Shown here in pieces: positions 46,901 to 58,819 of a stretch of DNA of 64,000 nucleotides. A program made the translations under genes and the position numbers. The stretch comes from Myrica gale (Eukaryota; Streptophyta; Magnoliopsida; Fagales; Myricaceae), in NCBI GenBank assembly GCA_963930655.1, contig OZ005613.1:6952501-7016500 (forward strand). The letters are read 5' to 3'. Numbering within the stretch: the stretch's first letter is position 1; every line of letters starts with the position of its first letter. The notes beneath the pieces were generated by a model. The model was not told the origin of the DNA and made no database searches. It saw only the letters and a program-made list of their open reading frames with translations.

Positions 46901-48074
46901 ACACAGTACCTATTCGTCATCTGGTTTGCCAACCCTTCTATTTTGTGATTCCACTAATTTCTATGGTAGTTAGCACTTAAACCCGACTTGCTATATTTAA
47001 TCTCTCCAACCCCCCGATAAAAAAGTGCTCTGTTAAAAGAGCCAAAAGAACAGGTTAGGTATTTTGTGTTCTATCTGTGTTTCTTTTCCTTCTTTTTCCA
47101 TGAGAGGTGGCAGATAGAATTATGTTTGGCGGGCCGGTGGTCCTGTCCTTTTCTTCTTAATACATGTTCATTGATGCTTCTGGAACTCTCCCTAACTGTA
47201 CCTGTTTTCTCACTTTGACTCCTAGCTTTATATGCTGTTGAAACTCTTCCAATGTTTTGGTAGCTCTATCGTTCAGCACCTTCATTTTCAGTTAATTCTT
47301 GTGTTGGCATCATAGTTTTCAGTTATTCCATCCATTTGTCTTTTCCTTCTTTGGATAAAATGCATTATCTTGCTAGGCAGAGATTAAGTTGGAGCAAATC
47401 AGATCTTCAGTGACACTTCCCTTCCACTCATTTTCGGGCACGAGTGACCAGTCGAAACTGGTTATGGGAGCACCAGATGCAGCTGTGGAAGTTCTTCATC
47501 TTGGCGAATATGTTGCCATGCCAGCTTCCAGCTCTAATTAGAAGATATAATAATATTGGCAGATGATCCTGATGTCGACGAATCAATACATGGAAATCCA
47601 GAAGCTAACAATAAGCACTAGAACAATATTGGGAAATCAGCTTCAGAATTGGATGACAGAGATGAGCCTATGTCTCTATCTGAACTGTCATCAAGCTTCC
47701 AGAAATGCTTCGAGTCAATTAAGCAAAATGGGAAAGCCAGACAAGTTGACAAATCTCAAGAATCCGGCTTCTTCCAGTTTAAGCCATTTGATTATGAAGC
47801 AGCTAGGAAAGAGATCAGATTTGGAGAAGATGCAGAGGAAGGTTCGGGACCAGGACATGGCAAAGGTTTAAAGAATCCTATTGGTTCTGGAGGTAAGAAA
47901 AAAGGTTCAGATGGTGGTCGCTCCCAAAGAGATGATGGGACGACAGAACTTGCACAGGGTGGACGACGACAAGCTTTTCCAGCAACAGGGAACCATAGTT
48001 CAACTTTTCATTTAGTATCTCACAACAGATTGCAGTTTTGTATCAGAGAAATCGACAGAATGTTTTATTTCTGA
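40972..48074 (+). pseudogene. RRP6L2: RRP6-like exosome 3'-5' exonuclease (RRP6L2 type), disrupted
   Basis: RRP6 proteins are DEDD-Y exonucleases associated with the nuclear exosome. Exons by splice sites: 40972-41668, 41930-42085, 42667-42825, 42907-42990, 43878-43957, 44062-44112, 44485-44593, 44880-44925, 45231-45318, 45442-45596, 46297-46656, 46773-46874, 47377-48074. Exon 1 carries the PMC2NT-type N-terminus (DFHFFYNFDEFK). Exon 3 has the first catalytic motif (DLEHNQYRSFQGLTCLMQIS), exon 4 [14 protein letters not shown], exon 7 YAREDTHY. Exons 8-10 form the HRDC domain. Lesions are an extra G near 41650 before the exon 1 donor, absence of the exon expected between 44593 and 44880 (phases no longer fit), a missing T at about 47538, and a TAG near 47620. 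Most exons are otherwise open, so loss of function may be recent, or part of the damage may be assembly error. Confidence 0.85.
43765..43842 (+). repeat. Dead tandem duplicate of RRP6-like exon 5
   Basis: About 78 bp spanning the acceptor and first half of exon 5 are duplicated just upstream of it (the second copy starts at about 43855). The first copy has lost its AG acceptor (TCGGGCC for TCAGGCC) and contains an in-frame TGA, so it could not be used as an exon. Confidence 0.7.
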
Positions 48075-49746
48075 TGTGAAGGTTATAAAAAGGTATCAAA
48101 GATAGATCTAATGAGAAAGTAAACTACTTGAATCCTGTCTTGAAGCTAGATTGCATGGATACCGACGACGGGTGAGGCACCATCTGATTAGCATGCCCAA
48201 GCACCCTAGGGGCGGGTAATTCATCTTATTTCTGAAGTTCATTCTCTTTCCGCGAGGATAAGAAGTGTTGGGAGTGTGGCCCTGGAGGCGCTCTAGCAGT
48301 AATTGGATGATTGGGAAAGGCAGGCTTACACTCCTTGCACGATGGCTTTGGTGTTGGGTTGCACTGCATTCATGATGCAGCGAGACGGAATCCGGCTTCG
48401 AACTGTTTTCCGTGAAAATGTGCATTTTTATGGAGGTTGGGCAGCTGCAGAAGTTAATTCTAGCACTAGTCAAGGCTTACCAAATGGAGCCTGTGGTCTC
48501 TTTTCTACGCTAGGTTGTTATGTAAGGTACAAATTTGGAGATGGATAATCTGGGTGCGCGGCTATTCAGGGCTGATGAGTCCAATTTCTATTATGACAGG
48601 CTTTTGTTCTGACAGTTTTATCTTGCAGAAAAATAATAGTGGAATGCTATGAAAATATATACGTTTTTTGAAAAAAGAAAGAAAGAAAAAGTAATATTTT
48701 CACAAATGTAATACTATAGCTTTTTTTAAAATCTTTTATTCTAAGCGTTTTTTTTTTAAATTGATTTGAACGGGTTGTTATCTAGTCATAATAGGCCTAG
48801 TTACTTATTGTAACGAGCTAGATGAGTGTTTTTAAGGTGGATTTTGATTTACCATATAGTTAATTGTCTGAGGTCTCTGCTTTCACAGCTTTGATATCTA
48901 TAAACACAAGGGATCTCCCAAATACTTCACTGGGAGTTTTCCTTTCGTGCATCCTTGTACAAATATTAAATTTAACCCCTTCATATTGGTGATACCAGCA
49001 AAGGAAATTTCAGCTCTTCTTAAAATTGTGAGAGTAGACAGTTCCTTATAAGGAAAACAAAGTACGTATTGGCTTTTCTAAAGCCGTATGTGTTCAGTCT
49101 AATCTTGAAACAAGAAATAGCCTCCACGACAAGACAAAACAAAACAAAGGGAATACCCTTTCCCCTTCCAAAAGCCGATATAGATAACTGATGAGTGCAT
49201 CCTAGTCCTTATTTACAAACAATGGAATGGGACAATCATTCGTCAAGACTCGAACTTGTTACCTCTGGGCAAAAGATCACAGACCCAGCATTCAGCAAGG
49301 CTTTATAAAGTAACAAATAGGTACCTTCGGGGGAGTGCTAGACAGACCATGTGATTTGCTGACTATATTTGGTGCTGATGTGGCATTCTAGTCATTATTA
49401 AGGACCTCTTGATTTTTAATTTGGCTACAAACTCGATGCCAAAAACTTAAAATTTTAACCCACCTGAATAGTTTAAGTGACAGTGGGAACCCTTGAGAGT
49501 ATGGATTAGACGCACACTCAAAGGTTCAAATCACTGCTTGTGTAAAAAAAACTCACAATTTAAATAAGGAGTGAGAGAGTGGACCGGTCAGTCTCTTTAA
49601 AGTTTGTAATATTGAACCCAACTTATGTGGATAGTCACATTTATTTAAGTCTGATACACATGAATAGGTGTTCGAGTTATTTCTAAATCGGTATCGGTCT
49701 AAAACTAGGATGAAAAATGAATTTACTCGTCTTTATAATTGTTAAG
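48075..49746. other. 3' flank of the RRP6-like pseudogene
   Basis: Probable 3' UTR sequence runs to roughly 48600. AT-rich sequence follows with an AAAG-type run near 48675 and no recognised gene or repeat. Confidence 0.4.
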
Positions 49747-49751
49747 GGTCC

Positions 49752-50212
49752 TGTTGGAAAATCCCATGACACGAGAGAGCATCCACATGTGTATTTGAGT
49801 TTAAATTTAAAAGATGAAGTTTGAATTATAGTTAAACTAAAGATCTTATGTTTCTCTCTTTGAATTCAAACTTAGCTTATTTCTCTCCTTGAGATTCTCT
49901 GTGCGAGATTCATACGTACGTTTATTTAAGAAAATAAACATAGAGAGAAAAATAAATCGACATATTCTAAACAGTCTCACAAAGAAGAACTTTATCTCAA
50001 GCATCAGACTTCCATCTTTTAGCCTTGGATCTGAAGGGTGGAATTTACAAGGAGACTCTGGTAGCCTCTTAAACGACTTGAGAGCAGTATCCGTGAATCG
50101 TGGATCGTCGATCAACGATCGTGGGCTGTAAGACGAGCGACCAATATTCCTGCAAATCGGAGATTCCGCACAAGGTATTTCGGATATCCACTCCATTTGG
50201 TAGAATCTAACA
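49752..50212 (+). repeat. E5 5' LTR
   Basis: It begins TGTTGG and ends ATCTAACA. A TATTTAAG near 49923 is a candidate TATA element. It includes a GATCGTCGATCAACGATCG segment that is absent from the 3' LTR. Confidence 0.85.
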
Positions 50213-50226
50213 TTAGTATCGGAGCC
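50213..50226 (+). other. E5 primer-binding site
   Basis: TTAGTATCGGAGCC follows the LTR. Apart from one G-to-A change it corresponds to the TGGTATCGGAGCC complement of initiator tRNA-Met. Confidence 0.75.
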
Positions 50227-51158
50227 AGGTTAACTTGTTTTAGCCCTGTAAAACATGCTTTTTATTTAATCTATGATGATTGAATAACATGTTTTTTTTA
50301 TTTCAGTTTTAATTTGTTTAATACTGAAATATATGTGAGCATGTTAAAACTTTGAATGTGATTTAAAATTTATTTTTCAAAACTGAATCTTATACATGAA
50401 ATTTGTTTTCACCAAAGTATTTGTTTTAACATGAAATTATTGTGAGCATGTTTAAAATTTGTTTATGGATTCCGTGTATGATATATGACGAGTTCAACAT
50501 GCAAATATGTCATGAAAATTTGTTTTTCAAATTCTAAATCGAGGTTTCAAATCAGAATGATAATCAAACGCTTTGAAATTTTGAAATTCAAATGTGTTTT
50601 TTGGTTTTACGAAAACGAAACCTAAAGCGAAAAGGAAAAGGTGGCCGGCAGCATGGTGGGTTGCCGCCTCCACCGACCAGTGCTGTTGGGCAGAGCGTGC
50701 CTGATATGACCGACGCTCCTCCTCCCAGTGGTAGATCTGAGGAGGTCTCGACCTTGGAGGTTGAGACACCTCCAGATGGGTCACACCCGTGTATCACACA
50801 GTTGTGAGGGTTGCCAATTGGTTGCCACCAACGTGCCGGTCAGCAGTGCAGTGGTTCCTGGTCGACTGCCCAGCCACCGTCTGGCCAGCCAGGATCTGGC
50901 CGAACGTGCCCAGCAGCGTTGGCTGGAGGCCAGCCTTCCCCTTGGGTGCCAAATGGTGCCCATGGCATAAGTTGCCCTGGGTCAGCCGCTTGGGCCAAAT
51001 GGTAGGGCATTTTTGCATGCCCTACCCAGCCTAATCAGTTAGGCTGGGTTTTGAAAAGCCTAAGCCCAACGGGCTTTAGGCCCGAAAAAAAAAACAAAAT
51101 GAAGGCGCAGAGTTTTGAACCCCTGCACGCCAGGATTGATCATATGAAGCTGACCGCT
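50227..51158 (+). other. E5 leader, first part
   Basis: AT-rich sequence is followed by a GC-rich patch (50640-51030) with short open frames in several phases and no domain. GGTTTTGAACCCCTG-like sequence near 51111 weakly recalls a tRNA T-arm, but no cloverleaf forms. Confidence 0.45.
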
Positions 51159-51250
51159 GAGCCTGTGAGATCCCGACCTTATTTATGTCGTTTTATAAGA
51201 GAGAGATTTTTGCTTATGATTCCCTCAATATGTATGTATGATTAAATTAG

Positions 51251-51605
51251 TGATTTTTGACTAAGTGTTGGAAGTGTCGACACCTTGAGTGATGGTGTCG
51301 ACACATCTAACTAAAACCCGAAAGTTTACATTTTTCCGAAGCTCAAGTGATTTTTGACGAAGTGTTGGAAGTGTCGACACCTTGAGTGATGGTGTCGACA
51401 CATCTAACTAAAACCCGAAAGTTTACATTTTTCCGAAGCTCAAGTGATTTTGACTAAGTGTTGGAAGTGTCGACACCTTGAGTGATGGTGTCGACACATC
51501 TAACTAAAACCCGAAAGTTTACATTTTTTTTTCCGGAGCTCAAGTGATTTTGGCTGTGTTGGAAGTGTCGACACCTTGAGTGATGGTGTCGACACATCTA
51601 ACTAC
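51251..51605 (+). repeat. 97-bp tandem array with paired GTGTCGACAC palindromes
   Basis: Units start at 51251, 51348, 51445 and 51545 (97, 97 and 100 bp, then a partial). The first two are nearly identical. Each holds two GTGTCGACAC palindromes, e.g. 51274-51283 and 51295-51304, with starts 21 bp apart. The unit's phrases GACTAAGTGTTGGAAGTGTC and GAAAGTTTACATTTTT match the module in the Sirevirus LTR at 8120-8270. Confidence 0.85.
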
Positions 51606-51794
51606 ATTCCGAAATTTTAACGGGTTGAAAACACGTGAAGAGGAATTCATGAAAAAGGGGAAAATAAGGGAGGGCAACCCTGTCTTTTCCCCAAACCATT
51701 TTCACGTTAAACACCACACCCCCTCCTCTCTTTCACACATTTCACATTTTCCTTTACCCAAACCATACCTCCCTTGCCCTAAGTCACCCAACCG

Positions 51795-51880
51795 TAGAAG
51801 AATAAGGAAGAAGAAGGAAGAAGGAAGAAGAAGGAAAGAGAAGGAGGAAGAAGAAGAAAAGAAGGAGGAAGAGGAGAAGC
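51795..51880 (+). repeat. Purine-rich GAA/GGA tract
   Basis: A run of A/G trinucleotide repeats (AAGAAGGAAGAAGG type) lies in the solo LTR. It yields a Lys/Glu frame that I regard as non-coding. Confidence 0.7.
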
Positions 51881-54483
51881 AAGGTAAAAATCCAGCCCTC
51901 TAAGGAAAAACCTTGCTGGCCGAAAATCATGCTACTCTCTCTCTCTCTCTAAGAATCTTCTTGTTTTCTCTTGTTGGGTGGTTGTGGTTTGATGGTGGGT
52001 TGTCTAAGTAGTTTTTCTCCTTGTGTTCATGGATGTTTAGTTTAGATCTATGCATGTTTAGGGTAGATCTTGCAAGTGCTTAAGTGTAGCATAGATTCTT
52101 ACATGAGAACATGGAAAAATGGTTGAATCTGAAATTAGGGTTCTTGAGAAATTGGTTTGGTGCTCTAGGTGTTTGATAAAAGGCCTAAGAGAGGATTGAA
52201 ACCTAAATTTAGCAGGTATGGCCAAACTCAGGGGTTGGTGCATTAGGTTGTATGTATGGTGCATTAGGTTGTATGTATGTTGGTGCACTAGGTTGTATGT
52301 ATGCTAGTCATATTGAGAACCACTAAGCCCTAAGTGTAAGAGATAGGTTCAGATCTGGAAAAATAGGCAAGTGGACCAATAATGCACACTAGGTGTTTGG
52401 TAAAAAGCCCTAGAAAAATGGGTAAATGCAATGGTGTTAACTTGATGAATATGGAACCAAGGTTTGGTTATAAACTTCGAGTTGAAGTTGTAAAAGCGGG
52501 AGGAAGGTGAGAGGATGGTTGCTGCTAGGAAATGTTAAGTTAGCCTTGGATGATTCCGATAACTATCGAATGAGATATGCGTTGTTCGAGGCCCGGACGT
52601 CAAGATGTCAGCAGTCTTGCACGTCCGAAATGTCAGCTCATTTCGAGCACCCTTTTGAGGAATCATTTTAAGTCCAAATTTTACGGGGTTGGTCTTGAAT
52701 TTTAAGTTTAAGAAAGAGGAACGTTTTAAGGTAAATTTCAGGTGATTTAGAGGTAAGACGAATAAGTTGTGATATTTTGAAAATGGAGGGTCGAGCTGGA
52801 AACAGCAATAGTGTGATTGTAGGATTTTTGCTTTATATGAAATGTTTTGAAAGTGTATAACAAAATCTGCTGTTGTGAAATTTACTCCCTATATTGGCCT
52901 ATGAAAGCTTAATATTTCAAGGTAAATTTTGTGTAATTTGGAGCCATGGTCTGGAAGTTATGGATTTTTAAGTTGGAGACGCTAGGGCTGCCCGCTTAGA
53001 AATTTTCAGCGACATGTATTGTCGGGTAAGGTTTTGGGTGGCTAGCGAGCTTCAAATTACTTAGAATTTTGATATGATATGAAAAATTAGTGTGAGGGTC
53101 TATTGGAACAGATTTCGTTTGAGTAATTTATTGATTACTCTATACGTTTAGTAAACCTATTAATAACAATAGTACGATTCATTGTAGGTAACGAGACGTT
53201 CGATACTTGAGCAAGCGAAGGTAAGTGAAAATTGTAAGTAGAAGCTTACGCCTTTCAAAACTGGAATGATACACAGCATGAAAGTATTTATAAATGAGCA
53301 CATCAAGCATGACATTATCAAGCACGACATTATCAAGCACGACATGAATACATCATGATCATTTGCATTCATTTTCTTCATGAGAAAGGAGAAATTTTAT
53401 GCAAATGAAAGTACCATTTTTATGCTACTTTATGACAAGTTTGATGACAAGTTAGTTAATGAACCCAAGTCGGTCGGTACCGTACCAAGTCAAGAAGGTG
53501 CATCTATACCGAAGGACGTTTACGTGAAGGATGGATGTCACCTAGGACACCCATACCGAAGGATGCTTGCAAGAAGGATGGGTAGTCCACGAGGTAGGTG
53601 CAATCACACTGAAGGATGCTTGCAAGAAGGTGTGAACCTCGAGGAGTCGTGTCTAGCCACTGAAGGACGAATGTGAGAAGGTGTGCTAGCTCGACCATAT
53701 GTAAGGTCCCTAAGGGAAATAGGGGACAGTTCCAACGGGAACGCACAACCCTGATGTCAAGAGTAAATAGAGGGCAAGTAGCCCCATCAGATAAGATGTG
53801 AAATGATTTTTCCAAAAGCAAGAATTTTACAAGTATAAGTATTGTTTTCAAGAGCAAGTGGATGTGCATATGCAAACATGAGGCATACACGTGCATCACG
53901 ATTCATGATCATGCATGAATCACATTATGTTTACACGATTATGATTTCAAGTTCAAGTGCATGCTTACAATTTCAAATCTATGTTTTAGCTATAATTCCT
54001 TACTGAGTCTTTCGGCTCACAGTTTTAAATTGTATCATTCCAGATAATGTTTCAGGGGAGGAATCTTAAGAAGAGGACCTTGAACCCTAGGAGAAGGGTT
54101 GACGAAAATGTCTCTTCCTTGTTGCTTAATTTTAGTAAAGGTTTAGATAATTTTTGTAAGAGCCGGCATGAGCCTCCGTGATGTGGTGGTCATGGGTTAT
54201 TCGGCTTAGTAAGTTAAGGTTTTTAACTGGTTGATATTTTGAGACCATGTTATAACTACTTTAAGTTATAGATGGGAAGTATGTTCCTATGTGCGTTAAA
54301 CGCTAATGTTATAAGGCTTCTTTTAAATATTGAGGCATCATGATGTTTCCGCTGCAAGAATATCTGAATGAGATATATTTTCCGCTGCAAGAACTTTAGT
54401 AAGTACGCTTGAGCGTTCCTTGTCGGGAACGCTCGCGGCTGTCATTAGCCTCGTTTAGCTAGCGTTCGGGGCGTGATAGAGCC

Positions 54484-55056
54484 ATTAAGTTGGTTCGTGT
54501 TAGTTACAATTTTTTATGCTAAATATTTCTTCTTTGTCTAATTGAGAAAATTTATGTTGGCGTGAGGATTCGAACCTCTGCAGCCTAGGCCAAAATGGAA
54601 TAGCCGAACCACAGGGCTATGAGGTGACGAGTGCTTCAAAGCATGTTTTTATTAATATTTATTACTTTATTTAATTTTTTTAAATAAATGACCATATATT
54701 GAGTGCCTATCCATATTTTTTTAAAATTATGGATTTTATTCAATGTGCATGTTATAAATTAATTATATTATGTGTATAATTATTTTTAGCATGATTGTGA
54801 ATATGATTTGTTATTTATTCATAATAAACTGTTATGCATATTTGTTATGCAATTAAATTAAATTTGTTTAATTCGTGAATTTTATTTAAAAAGTAATTGG
54901 ATATTTCGTTCTAACTTACATAGTGGGAGATGATTACTAGCATAGCGAAATTTTTCGATCTCATTATGTAGGAAATAATTTAATGGTTTAGTTAGGATTT
55001 TGGAATAAAATTTTAAGTGTGTGCTATCGTCAAATTCGTGCATGGAATGTAGTGAA
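54484..55056 (+). other. E5 leader, second part
   Basis: AT-rich sequence precedes gag. A segment at about 54565-54640 contains GGATTCGAACC, like the reverse complement of a tRNA T-loop, but acceptor and anticodon stems do not form. Confidence 0.45.
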
Positions 55057-55121
55057 ATGACAAAAAAAATGTAGTTGTTGATCTAACCAAGGGAAAGAAA
55101 TTAGACGATATCAACTATGAC

Positions 55122-56087
55122 ATGTGGCACAAAAAGATACAATACCTGTGGAATGAACAGGAAATTTTGGAAAATCTGATCTCAAGTTTGTCCCAACCTG
55201 AAGATGGGAACACTGCCCAACATCGTCGGGACATTAAGGCTCAAAAAGCCTGGGCTAAAAAGGATAAGCGCGCGCGCTTTACTATGTTAAGCAGCATGCA
55301 CAACGATCTGATTGGAGAGTTTGAGAACTACCCAACTGTCCAGGAAATGTGGATCCAACTGAAAGCTGCTTATGAGGGTACATCTGCAAATAGATTGTGT
55401 GCTCTTACCTTGAGGTTTGAGCAATACGTTATGGTCCCAAAGCACACCATGACAGTCCATCTGAGAAACATGTCTGCCTTGATTCGTAATCTAAATGTTG
55501 CAGGTGTTAATCTCGTGGATGAGCAGCAAGTTCAAGCTGTGATACATTCACTGCTAGAGTCCACATGGAGACAAATGAAACTAGTGCTGACTCATGGTGA
55601 GAATATCAAGATACTTGCTAATATTTCTCTCCATTTAGAGCTGGAGGCGGAGCGCCTGGGTACGAACCGTCCAACCGCGCTTGTTGCCCAAGGTGGGCAA
55701 CGCAAGACATTTAGGCATAAACGCAAAGCGGCTGAGAAATCAACTGGTACAACAAAGGGTCTTGGGCCTAAGGGTGAAAAGACTGCAAAGCGCCGCAGAG
55801 GCAAGCATGCTGGCAAGAAAGATAAGACCAAGGTGAAATGTTATAACTGTGGTCAAAAGGGTCACTTCGCTTGTGAGTGCACTAAGCCGAAGAAAGTACC
55901 CTCTAGACTCAACTCTCTCTTTACTTTTGTTTGTTCACATGTATACGTTGCTCACTCGATCCCTAAATGGATTGTAGATACAGGAGCAACCAAACATGTA
56001 GCTAGAGATCGAGTTGGATTTGTAGATTACAGAAAACTACCAGCAGACAACCAGTACGCTATTTTGGGTAACGAAACGAGAGAATAA
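55122..56087 (+). pseudogene. E5 gag and start of protease
   Basis: This is a 321-codon open frame. Residues 1-190 are copia gag (UBN2-like: ENYPTVQEMWIQLKAAYEGT). A basic stretch follows, then the CCHC knuckle CYNCGQKGHFACEC near 55840 and the protease motif WIVDTGATKHV near 55968. An upstream ATG (55057) would extend the frame to match related gags, but an A run at 55062-55069 is out of register by one base. The frame ends in the middle of protease at a TAA. Confidence 0.8.
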
Positions 56088-58819
56088 GTATTAGGAGTTG
56101 GAATTTTTCAACTCAAGATGCGTCTGAGACGTACGTTACTTCTTTATGATGTGCTATATGCACCTGGTGTTAAATGTAATCTATTTTCAGTTATTTCCAT
56201 GTTAGACCTTGGTTTTAGTTTTCATTTTGATGGGTCACAGATGAATTTTTATTTAAATAAGGCTTTGTATGAACAAAGTTTTTTAAATAATGGTTTTTTT
56301 ATGTTGGATTTAGAACGTTCCTCTATTTCTTACATTGCTGAAAATGATGATGTTATTTCTACTGTGAAATGGCATGCCAGACTAGCCTACCTGTTGTGAG
56401 CCTTGTTTAGCCGGTAAAGCATGTAGGAAACCTTTTGGTAAGGCACATAAGGCATCTCATCCTTTAGAATTAGTCCATTCAGATATTTGCGAACCTATGA
56501 ACGTAAAGGCACGCCATGACGCATCTTATTTCCGCACTTTGATAGATGATTATTCCCGTTTCAGTTACATTTATTTGATCTCCCATCCGCTTGAAGAAAG
56601 AAGAAATCGTACTGTATTGAAAATGGTTAGATCGATGATGGCGCAGACCAACCTCCCAATATCTTTCTGGGGGATGCTCTTTTGACTGCTACCTACATCC
56701 TCAACCGAGTGCCTTCGAAGTCAGTTCCTAACACCCCATATGAATCCTAGAATGGCGCAAAAACTGTTTTGGAGCATTTGCGACCTTGAGGTTCTGCGGG
56801 ATTTGTTCACAGCACTTCCCATAAGTTCGGGAAACTAGACCCTAAAGCTAACAAACATATCTTTATAAGATACTCTGAAAGCTCAAAGGGATACGTGATG
56901 TTTGATGAATATCCCAATGGCGGAATGGCTGAGATAGAGTCGCGTGATGTCAAATTCGTTGAGAATGATTTTCCAGATATTGGTGAAGCAAAGAAAAGTC
57001 TAGACTCTTTGAGTTACAAGAGTTTGAAAGGGTCACATCATCTTCTAGTCGGGGTGGGGATTTTGTATCTCAGCCTGAAATCACCAGAGAGATTAGTAGT
57101 AACTTAGCTCCTAGTGGGAGTATACCAGTAAGTGGGAGTGTATCACTAGAGAGTGACTCACAAGGGTCTCAGATACGTAGAAGCGAACGTGGAGCAATTT
57201 CCTGTCGTCGTTTTGAGATTGAAGGAGAATCTTTCATGTGTGCTCTGTATGACCCTGATGAGCCTACTTCGTATAAGGAAGCATTAGCTTCACCTGTCTC
57301 AAATGAATGGTTGGTTGCTATAAGGGATGAGATAAGTTCAATGGCAAAGAACCAAGTGTGGGAATTAGTTGATCTTCCGCCTGAGCGTGAGACCATTGGA
57401 AACAAATGGGTCTTAAAAATTAAACGCAAGGCAGATGGATCAATTGATAAGTATAGGGACCATCTCGTGGCGAGAAGGTATAGACTATGAAGAAACATTC
57501 TCCCCAGTGGTGATAATTGCTTCTATTCGCCTCGTTCTAGCTATAATTGCATCCTTAGATTTGGAGCTTTTCTAAATGGATGTGAAAACAACATTTCTCA
57601 ATGGAGAACTAGACGAGGAGATCTATATGGATCAACCTATTGGTTTTGAGGCCCAAGGAAAAGAGTGCAAAGTATGCCGGCTCAAACGTTTCATATATAG
57701 TCTTAAACAGTCGTCTAGACAATGGCACTTCAATTTTCATGAGACCATTACTTTGTTTGGCTTTGAAATGTTGGAAGAGAACCATTGTGTGTATGTCAAA
57801 CATACATGACAGAACTTTGTGATTCTATCATTGTATGTTGATGACATTTTGTTAGCTGGAAATGATTTAAACATGATTGTCACTACCAAAGGGTGGTTGT
57901 CCTCTACTTTTGAGATGAAGGACATGGGTGAGACAAATTTTGTGCTCGGAGTCAAGATCTTTAGAGATCGATCTAGAAAGCTTCTTGGATTGTCTCAGGA
58001 GACATACGTCGAGGATTCTAAAACGTTTCCATATGCATAATTCGAAACACGTAGACACTCCGATCGAGAAGGGATATACATTAAGCCTTGATAGTTGTAA
58101 TGGCTAGGTTTCCCTATGAAAATGCAGTTGAAATTCTGATGTACGCTATGATCTGTACTTGACCGGACATTCGCTTTGCAGTAGGTATGGTAAGTCGTTA
58201 TCAAAGTAACCCTAGACCTGTTCATTGGCAAGCGGTTAAGAGAATTTTTCGATATTTGTGTGGGACTTCGGATCTCGTTCTTTGCTATCAGGGTGGAGAT
58301 ATGAGATTGAGATGCTATTGTGATGCTGATTGGGCTAGCGACAGAGATGAACGTAAATCCACTACGGGTTACGCATTCCTACTTAGTGCAGGAACCATCT
58401 CTTAGTGCAGCAAGAAACAATCATGTATAGCTTTGTCCAAGATGGAGTCTGAGTATATTGCTTGTTCAGCAGCAGTACAAGAGGCTGTTTGATTGAGGAG
58501 ATTCTTTCAGCGCCTATCTGTTACTACTCTCACAGATGAAGCCGTTAAGATATATAGTGATAGTATGACGGCTTTGGCATATACCAAGGATCCCAAATAC
58601 CATGGAAAGACCAAACACATTGACATTCGTTATCACTACATTCGTAACATTGTTGCCTGTGGAGAGGTGATCCTGCAACATATTTCCACTAGCAAGATGA
58701 TAGCCGACTCGCTTACTAAGGCTATTGCTGGAGATATTTTTCAGACTCATGTTAGGAGTTTGAGACTTCATAGGATTCGACATATGTTGTTTATGGATAT
58801 CTCATTTGACATTTTGTAA
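56088..58819 (+). pseudogene. E5 pol, fragmented
   Basis: In order: protease end and GAG-pre-integrase (VLYAPGVKCNLFSVISMLD, 56118-56399), integrase with an internal deletion (LVHSDICEPM, DDYSRFSYIYL), reverse transcriptase start (NEWLVAIRDEISSMAKNQVW, 57236-57490), MDVKTTFLNGELDEEIYMDQ (57576), active site LYVDDILLAGND (57834), and RNase H (58187-58819: CDADWASDRDERKSTTGYAF, KTKHIDIRYHYIRN). Several stops lie at Trp or Gln positions and small frameshifts occur between blocks. Confidence 0.8.

Larger units (their letters stand above)
51164..54478 (+). mobile_element. Gypsy-like solo LTR in the E5 leader
   Basis: The segment begins TGTGAGATCCCGACC, ends GTTCGGGGCGTGATA, and has perfect GAGCC duplications (51159-51163 and 54479-54483). 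It is 3315 bp with no PBS, polypurine tract or coding region. The end sequence and the TTACTGAGTCTTTCGGCTC block near 53999 are like large Ty3/gypsy LTRs such as that at 5695-7938. It contains the GTGTCGACAC tandem array, a GAA-rich purine tract (51795-51880), and short direct repeats near 52240-52310 and 53300-53345. Confidence 0.75.

Noticed and set aside
51580..51903. Lys/Glu-rich 107-codon frame
   Set aside because: It is generated by the GAA/GGA purine tract within a solo LTR.
54565..54640. Possible tRNA gene on the minus strand (GGTTCGAATCC-like T-loop)
   Set aside because: A T-arm can be drawn, but the acceptor ends do not pair and there is no clear anticodon arm; at most it is a tRNA-derived scrap. 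The similar site near 51111 fails in the same way.
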